A stretch of DNA of 64,000 bases from Meghimatium bilineatum (Eukaryota; Mollusca; Gastropoda; Stylommatophora; Philomycidae), in contig CM067318.1 of NCBI GenBank assembly GCA_034231615.1, forward strand, positions 31,575,723 to 31,639,722. Direction: 5' to 3'. The first letter of the stretch is position 1, and each line of letters opens with the position of its first letter. Made by a program: the position numbers and the translations under genes. The notes below the pieces were generated by a model. That model ran no database searches, was not told the DNA's origin, and worked only from the letters and a program-made list of their open reading frames with translations. Below are positions 37,715 to 50,027 of this stretch, in pieces.

Positions 37715-37807
<93 letters not shown>

Positions 37808-38927
37808 GCAGGAGTTTATTAAGGTAAGGAATTATATTTTTAATGTGTACATTTTATCATTTGTTCGCAAAGTTTGATTTAATTATCAATTCTGTGCTCA
37901 GACCTTTTTCAAATATATATTAACCAATATTAATGAAATTGTGTATGCATATTGCTTACATAGTCCCATATATCGCAAACTAAGAACTTTGCTATGTATA
38001 TTTACAAATTTTACAACCATTCAAATTTGGAAAACTTGTACCCACAAATTAGGTGAACTTTGAACCAACCTGTATTAAAAGTTTGAAAATATATTCTAAT
38101 ATCCGTAGTCTGTGTCATAGCTAGTCCATTTTTATGCATACATGTTTAATTCTAACTCATTTGTACTTAATATCTTCTCAAAACATTTACATAACTGATC
38201 TTACCATTTTGAACATGAGAAATGTAACATTTTTGTTCAAAACCAAATAATTTCTATTTACTGTTATACAGAAAGTAAAACATTTCAAATTATAATGTAT
38301 TTATTCAGATATCTACTGTGAAAGTTGCAGCCATGTAACTTTAACCGTTTCGCAAATATGAATTTCTTTGTAACTCTACCGTCTCCTAGTGCTTCTCTGA
38401 CGACCGTACCCGTCATGCGCTTGAGACCCGCCATATATATGAATTTGGCACTCTTAAGCCTTTCGGGTTTAATGAGGGCCAGTCGTATGGATCATATCAT
38501 GCTGTTCCATCATTTCTATCATTTCTCTGCTGTTCTCGTGTCACTTTAACTATTGGGTGTGTTTTTGCACATTTCCCGTTTGTCTTACCTCTGACCTAGT
38601 TTAAATCCTTCCGGTCATTTCCACATTTTTCTAGACCATGTGAACGTCATTGTGCCGTTCCTGTTGATTGTTTTTAATGTATATGTGTATGTAATCTTGA
38701 TAAAAGCCATTTGATCGAAACGTCAATTTGTGTATATAATTATATGATTAGCAAAACTACATTACCCTGTTTCGAGCTTTACCTATTGGATTCCAGTTTT
38801 GCGCAGTGAGTACACATCTAATAACTTTAACCCTCATTTAAGTGCACAACCATGTACATCAAAATGATATAAACACACAGCCAAGCACAGTAAACCTTAT
38901 ATCATTACACATCTAATCGCATCAAAC
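36781..38927 (-). other. FMRFamide intron between exons IV and V
   Basis: About 2.1 kb. It contains an (AT)n tract of about 85 bp at 37716-37803. It also contains a plus-strand frame at 37526-37715 with TEATLEVRRARRRRRLGLDE, a basic pattern seen at the ends of some transposon proteins but too short to classify. A diverged repeat of roughly 35-60 bp (ATCTAATCGCATCAAACC / AAGCACAGTAAACC) lies at about 38840-38950, overlapping the end of exon IV. Confidence 0.55.
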
Positions 38928-39125
38928 CTCATATAAGCACTGTTTCCCCTAGTGTCCCTTATGGTCTCGTCGCTCAGAGAACTGTTCTCTTTGTCACTGA
39001 CTTCAGGAAATGTCTCACGCATGTCGCTGTTCAGGAATTTCTTCCAGTTAGTAGAATCTGCCTGTGGTTTGACTGAACGCTTCTTTCGAGAATTGATTTC
39101 TGCATCTTGTTCATAATCTAGTTCT
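38928..39125 (-). CDS. FMRFa: FMRFamide precursor, exon IV (cassette, phase 2-2)
   Basis: A hidden exon without ATG. The acceptor is CATCTCCACAG, immediately preceded by a (TA)53 tract, so the usual pyrimidine tract is nearly absent. Sequence: one base (A), then 65 codons, then AG before a GTTTGA donor; 198 nt, divisible by three. The translation is hydrophilic and acidic with a convertase site ([13 protein letters not shown]), then [20 protein letters not shown] and [10 protein letters not shown]. The final AG plus the A of exon V makes Arg, giving [12 protein letters not shown] across the junction. Without splicing the genomic frame reads YMRFDAI and then meets a stop near 38890. The open frame, acceptor phase matching exon III, and the RF junction support it. 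The donor is only moderate. Confidence 0.68.
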
Positions 39126-39132
39126 CTGTGGA

Positions 39133-40137
<1,005 letters not shown>

Positions 40138-40982
40138 TCAATATGTATCCTGTGCTATTCTATATTTATCTTCTTTACTGCATCTCTCATCTAATGTTAT
40201 TGTGCTATCGAAACATTTGAATATGCTGACTTGCGTCAGACTGTTTCCATCTAATGTTATTATGCTATCGAAACATTTGAATATGCTGACTTGCGTCAGA
40301 CTGTTCCCATCTAATGTAATTATGCTATCGAAACATTTGAATATGCTGTCTTGCGTCAGACTATTTCCATCTAATGTTATTATGCTATCGAAACATTTGA
40401 ATATGCTGACTTGCGTCAGACTGTTCCCATCTAATGTTATTGTGCTATCGAAACATTTGAATATGCTGACTTGCGTCAGACTGTTCCCATCTATTGTTAT
40501 TGTGCTATCGAAACATTTGAATATACTGACTTGCATCAGACTGTTCCCATCTAATGTTATTGTGCTATCGAAACATTTGAATATGCTGACTTGCGTCAGA
40601 CTGTTCCCATCTAATGTTATTATGCTATCGACACATTTGAATATGCTGACTTGCGTCAGACTGTTCCCATCTAATGTTATTATGTTATCGATACATTTGA
40701 ATATGCTGACTTGCGTCAGACTGTTCCCATCTAATGTTATTGTGCTATCAAAACATTTGAATATGCTGACTTGCGTCAGACTATTCCCATCTAATATTAT
40801 TATGCTATCGAAACATTTGAATATGCTGACTTGCGTCAGACTGTTCCCATCTAATGTTATTGTGCTATCGAAACATTTGAATATGCTGACTTGCGTCAGA
40901 CTGTTCCCATCTACTTTGATATTGCAATGTGAAGAGCATTTGGTCTTTGTTATTAAAAGTACTTCAGTTTTTTCTTCCATTT
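40138..40982 (-). mobile_element. LINE RT fragment expanded into a 60-bp minisatellite
   Basis: The minus-strand frame opens with EEKTEVLLITKTKCSSHCNI and closes with ITLDERCSKEDKYRIAQDTY. Without the middle this is the normal RT thumb segment of a LINE (KTEVM…CNIxVxGxxLxQVxxFKYLGSxITxDGRCxxEIxxRIA). Between the ends, the 20-residue piece DGNSLTQVSIFKCFDSTITL is repeated about 12 times (40190-40915, 60-bp period). So a coding segment of a dead LINE has been amplified in tandem. Because 60 is divisible by three, both strands remain open for over 250 codons, which explains the two long overlapping frames. Neither is a cellular gene. Confidence 0.88.
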
Positions 40983-41290
40983 AGACTAAGCCTTCTATTT
41001 GATTGCATTTAATCGTTTTTTTATAAGGGTGTCGCGCTTGTTTTGCTTTAATATTCACAGTAAGTTGCAGTTTATTTCTGTGAGGGCAGTGCACATACAG
41101 GGCGTGTTATCTTAACCAGTGTACCTATAATGACATCTTTTGCCTAGCGCAGTTGAAGTGATGACAATTTCTGAATAAACTTATAAGCAATTCTCCGCTT
41201 CTATCACACTTCTGCCTGTCGCGAATTCACATAAACCTGATCGGTGAGATAGGCGGATACTCCTCCTCTGACCGTGAGACATCCAGCAGG
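40983..41290. other. FMRFamide intron, no gene recognised
   Basis: About 300 bp of unique sequence with slightly higher GC near 41210-41290 and no coding evidence. Confidence 0.4.
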
Positions 41291-41800
41291 CTAGCAAGTG
41301 AATAGAGGCACCTTAAATCTCCTGTTGATAAAGAACATCCTACGCAACGTATCTTTGTCAAGTGAAGTGAAAACTAACATTCTTATAATATATACAGAAC
41401 CAATTCTGATGAATGCAAGTGAATCATGGGCAATCAGCGGAATAGTGAAACATTATATTGAGGTATCAGTTGATTTATAGAAGAATGTTAAGAACATCAT
41501 GACAGATACAAATAAAATGACGATTGTAAATTCTTGAAAGACGATAATTTAAAAAAAAATTAACTGTTCACTCGTATTAGAAAAAGATTGCATATTGTTG
41601 GGCCCATCATCAGAAAAGTAAAGATGAAACATATCGTGGAATTTGAAGAGTAAGAAAAGACCAAAAGAGAAAATGTTAGACAACCGTGTATGGAGCATGG
41701 GAGAACAATCGGGAAATGATTGACAGAACACGAAACAGAAGGGACGTGGAAAGACGATAATTATCGTGACATGGCATAGGCTATAAGAAGATAAGTTGCC
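41291..41800 (+). mobile_element. LINE relic, RT C-terminal region
   Basis: The translation gives LLIKNILRNVSLSSEVKTNI, LIIYTEPILMNASESWAIS (the Y-x-E-P-I-L-M-Y-G-S-E-S-W thumb motif), RRMLR in another frame, and near 41695 a decayed ENNREMIDRTRNRRDVER end. It is heavily mutated and lies in antisense orientation inside an intron of the FMRFamide gene. Confidence 0.72.
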
Positions 41801-41889
41801 TGATATACTGCTATCCACAAACTTTGTCATCTGAATATCGTAAGTTCTTTATATTATACCATCCAAATTGGATGATAAATGACTTACAA

Positions 41890-42205
41890 TTTACAACTAT
41901 CTTAGTGTAATACTCACCATAATTTATAACTGTACTTAGTGGAATACTCCACATATTTTAGAAATATCTTTAGTGGAATACTCCACATAATTTAGAAATA
42001 TACTTATCTGAATACTTCACATAATTTACAAATACCTTAGCTGACTACTTTACATACAAATATACTTTGTGGAATATTCTCAGTAATTTACAAATACACT
42101 TGGCTGAATATTCCCATACTTACAAATACAGGCCTCTACTTAGCGGAATAATTCACATAATTTACAAATACACTTAGTAGAATACTCCCATAATTTACTA
42201 GAAAT
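41890..42205. repeat. Degenerate 34-36-bp repeat (about 9 copies)
   Basis: Units of the form AGTGGAATACTCCACATAAT followed by TTACAAATACACTT vary considerably. The array lies just downstream of the exon III donor. Confidence 0.8.
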
Positions 42206-42279
42206 TTGCAGAATTCTTTCCAAAACAAAAGAAGAAAGACATTACTATATAATTCTCACTTATAACTTATAATTCTTAC

Positions 42280-42721
42280 CGAACTAGTGTTGAGAGTTCT
42301 GGTTCCAGAAATCTGTCTCCGTCAACGTTAACCCGCAGGAAAGGATCCTCTATATATTGTCTCAGTATAACATCACCAAGCCCATATCTTACTGAAGGTT
42401 TTCCTTTGTTTTCTTCAAATCTCAAGAAATGGAGACCACGGCGAGAACTGAGAAGTTGATCCTGGACTCGACGACCATTTTTTATTACAGATTCTGGATC
42501 ATGGATATAAATATTGGTTGATACTTGTGGATTCCATCTGTCGAATCTAAGAAATGGTTCAGATTCTTGCTGACTTTTCCTTTCAAAGATTTCCTGTTCA
42601 GTAAATGGTAGAGGAGGAGTGTTTCTCTCGTCGAAGACAAACATCGGTCCATTTTTCAGGAACTTATTATGGTCATCGTGTCCATTTAAGGGATATCTAT
42701 GATTATTTTTGCTTCTGCCAC
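42280..42721 (-). CDS. FMRFa: FMRFamide precursor, exon III (heptapeptide-type exon, degenerate)
   Basis: Bounded by the acceptor CGCATCTCACAG and a strong donor CG|GTAAGA; 442 nt, phase 1 in and phase 2 out. It encodes an acidic, basic-punctuated precursor with three heptapeptide-like cores: SEPFLRF-D-RW, GLHFLRF-E-EN and IEDPFLRV-N. These correspond to the (S/G)DPFLRFamide repeats of the pond-snail exon III, but in the first two the amidation Gly has become Asp or Glu (single G-to-A change from GGY/GGR), and in the third FLRF has become FLRV. None could yield a standard amidated peptide. The end ELSTLV-(CG|A=R)-FGKRR across a direct splice to exon V creates STLVRFamide. Spliced to exon IV, it reads STLVRELDYEQ instead. 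Confidence 0.8.
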
Positions 42722-42763
42722 CTGTGAGATGCGTGGGATACATAATTATCGATATATACAAAC

Positions 42764-43476
42764 ATATATATATATATATATATATATAATATAATATAAT
42801 ATAATATAATATAATATAATATAATATAATATAATATAATATAATATAATATAATATAATATAATATAATATAATATAATATAATATAATATAATATAAT
42901 ATAATATAATATAATATAATATAATATAATATAATATAATATAATATAATATAATATAATATAATATAATATAATATAATATAATATAATATAATATAAT
43001 ATAATATAATATAATATAATATAATATAATATAATATAATATAATATAATATAATATAATATAATATAATATAATATAATATAATATAATATAATATAAT
43101 ATAATATAATATAATATAATATAATATAATATAATATAATATAATATAATATAATATAATATAATATAATATAATATAATATAATATAATATAATATAAT
43201 ATAATATAATATAATATAATATAATATAATATAATATAATATAATATAATATAATATAATATAATATAATATAATATAATATAATATAATATAATATAAT
43301 ATAATATAATATAATATAATATAATATAATATAATATAATATAATATAATATAATATAATATAATATAATATAATATAATATAATATAATATAATATAAT
43401 ATAATATAATATAATATAATATAATATAATATAATATAATATAATATAATATAATATATATATATATATATATATA
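42764..43476. repeat. (TATAA)n microsatellite, about 670 bp, flanked by (TA)n
   Basis: A pentanucleotide tract of about 134 perfect units (42786-43455) with TA runs at both edges. Read 3'-ward on the minus strand it ends about 40 bp before the exon III acceptor. The resulting 271-codon open frame (IILYY…) is an artefact of the repeat. Confidence 0.98.
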
Positions 43477-45060
43477 AAGCGGTATAAAGATAAATTTACA
43501 GATGGAGATGAAGCACAAATGTTTTTACATTAATTTTACAACAATTTTAAGCAAGGATAAAATATCTAGTGATAATCGCGATAAATATACAGTTGTATAT
43601 AAAGATAGAATCTGTATTGTGATAAAAATACTCTGCAGATGAAGATAATAATATATGTAATGTGATATGTACACAGCCACGCCTCACAACTCACACTGAT
43701 ACGGCAGATATATGCTATGGATTAGCTGTACATTTTTGTGTGTACTTTTCGTCTTGTTGATCCAATGACATTGTGTGATATATGCATCTGTTTGTTATTT
43801 GTGGTGATATTAATATAATGGGTTCCATTTATCTGCCTTAGAAATTAGAGATTATCTCCTTATTCCAATTATCTGCCGTGGAAATGGAGGATTATCTGAT
43901 TATCCAATTTATCTGTCTTGGAAATAGGAGGATTATCTGATTATCCAATTTATCTGTCTTGGAAATTGTAGATTATCTGATTATCCTATTCAGCTGCCAG
44001 AGAAATGAAAGATTATGTGATTATTCCATTTATCTGAAGGAAAATAAAGCATTGCTCTAATAGCACCAATTGCGAGGCATTACATTTGGCTACATGAAAT
44101 GTGAGAGTAATAAACAATTGATGACGATGATAAGGTGATAATGGCGATATAACCCTACGGCAGTATGAGCTGTTCACTCTTCTTTCTATGCCAGAACTTT
44201 AATTAATAAGCACGTAGTTATAAAATCTAGTTTGTTCATCATGGTATTTGTGTGTTTTCCATGCATCTATATGGAAGTTATTCATCAGACCATAACATGA
44301 ACATTTGGAAGAAGATAACTATGTGTAATAATACAATGCCATGAGCTAAACATTATTCTAATCTGAAATAATGGTAATCTCAATACAACACATTTTTTTT
44401 ATAACTATCTTACCTGAGAAAGTCAAGATCTCTCACCTGAAACTAAATTTGGCAGTTAATAATTAATATCGCACAGTGATTTTCTTGCAATCTTGAGAGA
44501 TACTTCAAAATAACAGTGTTGATTCACTCCGCCCCTCCCCCTCCAAGCAGTCAGTCCATATGTCTTTATCGGTCTTCAGATGTAGTCTGTCGGGACAACG
44601 CCCTAATTGGAAGAACAGTCACGTAGATGTTGAGACGAGGCATTCCGACAGAGGCCCGAACCTGTTATCAGTACACCTTGTCACTTAGAACGTCTGGGAT
44701 AAAAGTGCAATTTGCTTACACCGTTACACTTCTGTCAGACAGATTTTTGATTTCTTATATTGTCATGATGCACCTCGTGAAGGTGTTTATGTTCATTGGT
44801 TAGTGATATACTTATGTCGTTCTCATAAGCGCAGAATGATTGCCGCCTTTGCGTGCCGGTATATTTCTGAGAGCTCCAACGATATATTTGCAATGTAAGT
44901 TTTCAAGGCTGAAGTAGAAAATTGCAAATTTCTACTTGTCAATGATTGTAAACAAGCTTACAAACAGCGCACAGGAAGGTCATCTCCAGAGAACTCTTCC
45001 ATCCCTGACGCCGCAAGGCAAACAATGGACACAGCTTATAGATAGATATATAGATATAAA
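43477..45060. other. FMRFamide intron II-III, mostly unique; small repeat
   Basis: A 42-43-bp imperfect tandem repeat (ATTATCTGATTATCCAATTT…, about 5 copies) lies at 43835-44040. The stretch 44525-44830 is richer in GC but shows no open frame or known element. Confidence 0.6.
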
Positions 45061-45190
45061 TAGACAGACAGACAGTCAATCAGGCAGGCAGGCAGGCGGA
45101 CGGACGGATGGACGGACGGACGGATGGATGGATGGACGGACGGATGGATGGATGGATGGACGGACGGATGGATGGATGGATGGATGGATG

Positions 45191-45222
<32 letters not shown>
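45061..45222. repeat. Compound tetranucleotide microsatellite
   Basis: The tract changes stepwise from CAGA through CAGG, CGGA and mixed CGGA/TGGA to TGGA and then TAGA units. Each block differs from its neighbour by one base, showing point mutation followed by local expansion. Confidence 0.95.
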
Positions 45223-45454
45223 TATTGTAAACTGAGCGATGTGTGGTAGAGAAGATAGGTAAAACGAATATTGTAAGCACTAGTGGTGAACAGTGAAAAT
45301 AATAGAAAAACACGATATGTATGAGTGAGTACAGCAAGCTTACAATAAGAAAATGTATGTAATAAATATTTTAATATAAATATCTAAACGTATTATTTCA
45401 TGTCTAGGAGTGAATTATCTGATCGAACTGACGTTATATTTTTAGAACACTCTC
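45223..45454. other. Intron, no gene recognised
   Basis: Short AT-rich spacer with nothing supportable. Confidence 0.4.
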
Positions 45455-45700
45455 TATCAGCAGATGACAAGACTGCTTCCAACCTTCAAATAACAAGACT
45501 GCCTGTAGCTTTCAGATGACAAGACTGCGTGCATGTCTGCAGCTCTCATACGACAAGACTGTTTGCAGTTGTCAAATGACACGATTTCATGCATGTCTGC
45601 AGCTCTCAGATGACAAGACTGCTTGTAGCTCTCAGATGCCAAGACTGCGTGCATGTCTGCAGCTCTCAAATGACAAAACCTCATGCATGTCTGCAAGTTT
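45455..45700. repeat. 33-36-bp repeat in alternating dimers
   Basis: Units contain CAGATGACAAGACTGC and alternate between GTGCATGTCTGCAGCTCT and TTGTAGCTCT endings, giving a higher-order period of about 70 bp. Confidence 0.85.
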
Positions 45701-45739
45701 CAGATGCCTTATGGCTTTGGTTATCATGTCTTTCCACAG

Positions 45740-45945
45740 CCTTCTATTTCATGTGATGTCCATCATTTCCGATACCAATGTTTTCCCATGCCACAATGCT
45801 AGGCTGTTGATCATCTCTTTTGGTATTTGACCACCCCCTCTTACTCTTCAACTTGCTTGTTGTTACAGTATGTTTCATATTTCCTCTTCTCATGATGTGT
45901 GCAAAAATATGGACTGTCTCGTTTTGATGGTTGTAAAACAACTAT
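45740..45945 (-). mobile_element. LINE 3' relic
   Basis: The translation contains VHIFAHIMRRGNMKHTVTTS followed by KLKSKRGW and KRDDQQPSIVAWENIG. This is the conserved C-terminal FGHIMRRGxMxHxVTTGKIxGKRGRGRQRE…GLxxWLG segment of a LINE family. Only about 200 bp remain. Confidence 0.75.
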
Positions 45946-46474
45946 CGTATCTTTTGGAATTAACTTATATCAAGATATATTTATCACATATAGTATATGT
46001 CCGTGGTGTTTTCAACATTCTTCTATAAAAACCACATCTCTGCTGCATCAATATAATTTTTCATTTTTCAAAATTGGTTCTATATAACTTCTAAGAACTA
46101 TCTTTCTCACCTCAATTGACAATGATATATTACATATAATGGTCTTCATTGTGTGAAATGTTGCCTTTTCCCATATTTCAAAATTGCCAAAGCAATTTCC
46201 AGCATATCACGCTAATTTATTTTCCAACATTACCAAAGCAATCTCCAAAATAAAGCACGAATTGATCTTAACAAAGCATAACATATTTTAAAGCCATTTT
46301 CTAATGCATGTTTGTCTGTCTATTTGATTGAATCCCCAGGAGCTGCGAGCAATGCAGTTCCTGTATCTTTTGATTTTCAAAAGAGATTTATGTCATACTC
46401 AGAAGATCAAAACTCTCAGCGGTCTGTGTAAGAAAATTCAAACTCTCAGCAGTTTGTAAGGCTGTTAGACGATT
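45946..46474. other. Intron, no gene recognised
   Basis: Unique AT-rich sequence. Short motifs (AAATTGCCAAAGCAATTTCC and a near copy 55 bp on) hint at a weak local repeat. Confidence 0.4.
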
Positions 46475-47212
46475 CTAAATCTCAGTAGTATGTAATGTTG
46501 TCAGAAAATCCCAAATCTCAGTAGTATGTAATGTTGTCAGAAAATCCCAAATCTCAGTAGTATGTAATGTCAGAAAATCCCAAATCTCAGTAGTATGTAA
46601 TGTTGTCAGAAAATCCCAAATCTCAGTAGTATGTAATGTTGTCAGAAAATCCCAAATCTCAGTAGTATGTAATGTCAGAAAATCCCAAATCTCAGTAGTA
46701 TGTAATGTTGTCAGAAAATCCCAAATCTCAGTAGTATGTAATGTTGTCAGAAAATCCCAAATCTCAGTAGTATGTAATGTTGTCAGAAAACCCCAAATCT
46801 CAGTAGTATGTAATGTTGTCAGAAAATCCCAAATCTCAGTAGTATGTAATGTTGTCAGAAAACCCCAAATCTCAGTAGTATGTAATGTTGTCAGAAAATC
46901 CCAAATCTCAGTAGTATGTAATGTTATTATAAGATCCCAAATCTCAGTAGTATGTAATGCTATTATAAGATCCCAAATCTCAGTAGCATGTAATGCTATT
47001 ATAAGACCCCAAATCTCAGTAGTATGTAATGTTGTCAGAAAATCCCAAATCTCAGTAGTATGTAATGTTGTCAGAAAACCCCAAATCTCAGTAGTATGTA
47101 ATGTTGTCAGAAAATCACAAATCTCAGTAGCATGTAATGCTATTATATCCCAAATCTCAGTAGTATGTAATGCTATTATAAGATCCCAAATCTCAGTAGT
47201 ATGCTTGGCTAT
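46475..47212. repeat. 36-bp minisatellite with 33-bp variants (about 21 copies)
   Basis: Units contain CAGTAGTATGTAATGTTGTC then AGAAAATCCCAAATCT. Variants lack GTTGT or carry CTATTATAAGAT. One minus-strand frame is open throughout (HTTEIWDFLT). Another frame repeatedly reads LLRFG, which is coincidental (no basic cleavage sites). Confidence 0.96.
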
Positions 47213-48700
47213 CCGAAGACTCTTACTACTCAACAGTCAAGACATAATTGTATAGACGAAGTGTTGATGGGTTTCCATGAAATGAAAACCTCATACTGCA
47301 TGCATGTCATTTATTAGGAGGTTTACTGTTGTATGTTTTGTTTGTTTGTTTGTTTTGTGTAAAATGTATACATTTTTCTGTCAAGGGATTTAGCGTGACC
47401 ATTAACATTATAAGACCTATTGAGACATGGAAAATGCAACATTCGAAAGTGACTCTTGACTATTCCCGTGATTTTCTTTTATATCCTATCACAAAAAGAA
47501 TAACCAAAGAAAAAAAACCTTTCACATACATGTTCCCAATGAAGAAGTTGCAAAAAGAAACTACGTGTGACTGTGTCATAAAGGCCACATGTCTTTGCTG
47601 CCGCTTCGTCATGTCCAATTCAAAAAAATTTACTCTACGACTGGAAAATATCACTCCTTACACGCGGTCGAGCCCTGAACCTCACGGATGTGAGACTAGC
47701 ACTCTAAACCTTCGACCATGCGCCAATGAAAATGATGGGAATAGTCAAAAGAGTAATTAGAAAGGCATGACTTCATATTAGGCAGTAGGTCTTATATTTA
47801 GACTGTCATGGATGTAGTATACAGTAGTATGGCGAAGAGGAGGACGGGAAAGCCTCGGCTACCAAGATTTGGGGTGCCAAAATTATTGTAAGAAGAACTG
47901 CGAATGAGGGACAGGGGGCGCAGAAACGCTAGTTTCTCTCTGAGTTCCGCATACTCTATCTACCCCACTCAAAGTGTGGATTCAGTTATCATTTAATGAA
48001 TATCGCATCCTTATAGTAGTCGAATACGGAAAACGTGATGACTGAAGTTGCGAAGGAGTCGAATAGATTCCAGCTGCACGGACTCGGTTCAAATCCTGTG
48101 TTGCTGCCTTTTAATTGTTCCTTCTTCGTCTTCTTAAAATCAACAATAAAATATCAGTTCTTTGCGTTCGTTCTTAGACTCCTGCAGATTAGCAATATAT
48201 AATCCAGTGATGACATACATGGTGTCATGGTTTACAGGTTTATATGTAATATAAACATAAACATGAACAAGTAGATATAGCAGCAACTTTGTAGTGACTT
48301 GTTTCTTCAACAAAAAACTCTACCTAAAATCGCAAACGTGTTACATAACTTTCTAAATGACTAAGAATATTATACGTAATCACTAGCAACGAACTGTTTA
48401 AGGCAGGAGTGACGCATTGCTTGACTATAAATGACGCTTTACACACAAGTTCTATTATTTTTATAAAATCAAACAAAATAGTAGACCTAGTCATGTAAAA
48501 CGTATGCAATATTCATAAATTTTCAGGAATTCATGCATTGTTAGCTTCTACAAGGAAATGAAGGTTTGATAACAATTTTAAATATGTGCATATTTTTTTA
48601 AAATGTACTCAATGTGCATAAATGCGCCGTTTGATGCATTTGAGATAGAGTATGAAGAGCACATTGATGTATTTGAAATATTTGATATCATAATTTAGAG
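47213..48700. other. Intron, mostly unique; tRNA-like traces
   Basis: A 143-codon plus-strand frame at 47329-47760 has no domain. Around 48020-48110 the sequence GTAGTCG … GGACTCGGTTCAAATCCTG … TTGCTGCC resembles a decayed tRNA or SINE head (B-box GGTTCAAATCC), but stems do not pair well. A similar weak match lies on the minus strand at about 47660-47730. Confidence 0.3.
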
Positions 48701-48702
48701 TG

Positions 48703-49036
48703 TGAAAATTTAGAGTGTGAAAAAATATCGGCACGTTTCAAGACAAGCATGACAAAATTTGGCATTTGAATTAGAGCATTATCAAAATTGAGCATTTGAA
48801 GAAAAGCATTAACACAATTTAGCATTTGAAGAAAAGCATTAACAAAATTTAGCATTTGAATTAGAGCATTAACAAAATTTAGCATTTGAATTAGAGCATT
48901 AACAAAATTTAGCATTTGAATTAGAGCATTAACAAAATTGCGCATTTGAATTAGAGCATTTTTAAAATTGCGCATTTGAATTAGAGCATTTATAAAATTA
49001 TGCATTAGAATTAGAGCATTAACAAAATTGCACATT
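48703..49036. repeat. 30-bp minisatellite (about 11 copies)
   Basis: Units contain AATTAGAGCATTAACAAAAT followed by TTAGCATTTG, with GAAAAGC/TTAGAGC variants. Both flanks hold diverged units. Confidence 0.94.
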
Positions 49037-49124
49037 TGAACTAAATCCTGAGAACTTGAGACAAGAATTCAAGAAGTCAGCTTCTAGAATTATGAACTTA
49101 CACTAATTTTGAAACCCAAATCTA

Positions 49125-49545
49125 AACAAATGTAAGCCAAAAGACAAATCCTAAATTATCTCATCATAACAACATTGTGTTATCAATGTCAGACATGGAC
49201 ACTTATAAAAGAACAAGAGAGAAAGCTTACTACACGTGAAATGAAATGTCTAAGACAAGTGGCAAACAGAACAAGATGAGATCATGTGAGAACGGAAGAG
49301 ATTATAAGAATTGTTGGAACAACATATGTTGTCAAATATATTGAAAAACATAGACTGACATGGATCGACCACTTAATAAGAACGAATACTTTATTGTCCA
49401 GCAGCAAGAACATACAACATCAAAATGGAGACATCACAATACAGATGAAGTCCAGGAAGAAGGTAAGTTAAAAGGGTTGCCATAACCCGAAAATCGATTG
49501 TCGTTCAATCCTTCTACACCTTATAACAAAAGCAGAGAAAAGATA
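49125..49545 (+). mobile_element. LINE relic, RT C-terminal region
   Basis: Frames show NYLIITTLCYQCQTWTLIKE, LTTREMKCLRQV, VRTEEIIRIVGTTYVVKYIE and HRLTWIDHLIRTN. This is the same family pattern (…LCYQCQTWTL…TREMxCLRxxxxxTRxDxxRxExI…) as at 25060 and 62916. It is interrupted by frameshifts and inserted in sense opposite to the FMRFamide gene. Confidence 0.78.
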
Positions 49546-50027
49546 ATAGATGGATAGATGTAACTAGATTCTAAAAGAATTGATACATTTCAAATAGAGC
49601 TTAAAATAACTGAGGGTTTTAATGTAAAAGCCACTCCTTTGTCTTAGGTTTTAACAAAGAAGTTCTTACAACACTACGCATGAAGAGTGAATTAGTAAAG
49701 GAAATAAGAATGAAACAAATGAAATATTTTGAACATATTAAAAGACATGACACCTTGTTGAAGACTTTACCTGAGGGTAAAGTTGAGGGGAGATGAGTAG
49801 GTAAATAAACAGGTGGGAGTAACTTCACAAAATGGATAGATTATAGTCTATCAAAGTGCATCACCAAGAAAAGAGACAGGGGATGTTAGAGGTATGTTAC
49901 AGTCAACTTTCTTTGCGATGAGGGTACCTAATGGTGATGTCTTAGGTTTGATCTTGCCAGACTGTAAGTAACCCATCGATGAAGTGGGTCTCCTTAAATA
50001 TTAGTAAGTAAGTAAATAACGTAACCC
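49546..50027 (+). mobile_element. LINE 3' end with (AAGT)n tail
   Basis: From about 49690: VKEIRMKQMKYFEHIKRHDT, LLKTLPEGKVEGR, then FTKWIDYSLSKCITKKRDRG. This is the C-terminal MKYFGHIKRH…LKTxxEGKxEGR…YSLxECxxxxxDR segment. It ends in an AGTAAGTAAGTAAAT tail at about 50008. A SINE starts directly after the tail. Confidence 0.75.

Noticed and set aside
38680-38730. GATAAAAGCC…GATCGAAACGTC as a hammerhead ribozyme or Penelope-element signature
   Set aside because: The CTGATGA core is altered and I could not pair the stems. The resemblance to repeat-associated GAAACGTC motifs is too weak to report.
38890-38940. Unspliced YMRFDAI as the end of exon IV
   Set aside because: Without the GTTTGA donor the peptide has Asp instead of Gly and soon meets a stop, while splicing to exon V restores MRFGKRR in frame. 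The spliced form is favoured, though the donor is moderate.
40202-40984. 260-codon plus-strand frame of LSKHLNMLTCVRLFPSNVI units
   Set aside because: Antisense of the LINE-derived 60-bp array. It stays open only because the period is a multiple of three.
42703-43518. 271-codon minus-strand frame (IILYY repeat)
   Set aside because: Pure translation of the (TATAA)n microsatellite.
46475-47212. Repeated LLRFG in the minus-strand translation of the 36-bp minisatellite, inside the FMRFamide gene
   Set aside because: The frame hits a stop in almost every unit and has no basic cleavage sites. The DNA period explains it, so it is not an expanded peptide exon.
47329-47760. 143-codon plus-strand frame as a possible gene
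   Set aside because: No domain, it lies in an intron, the composition is low-complexity, and part overlaps a tRNA-like trace.
48015-48110. tRNA gene with GGTTCAAATCC B box
   Set aside because: The T stem and anticodon stem do not pair, so at best it is a decayed tRNA or SINE head.
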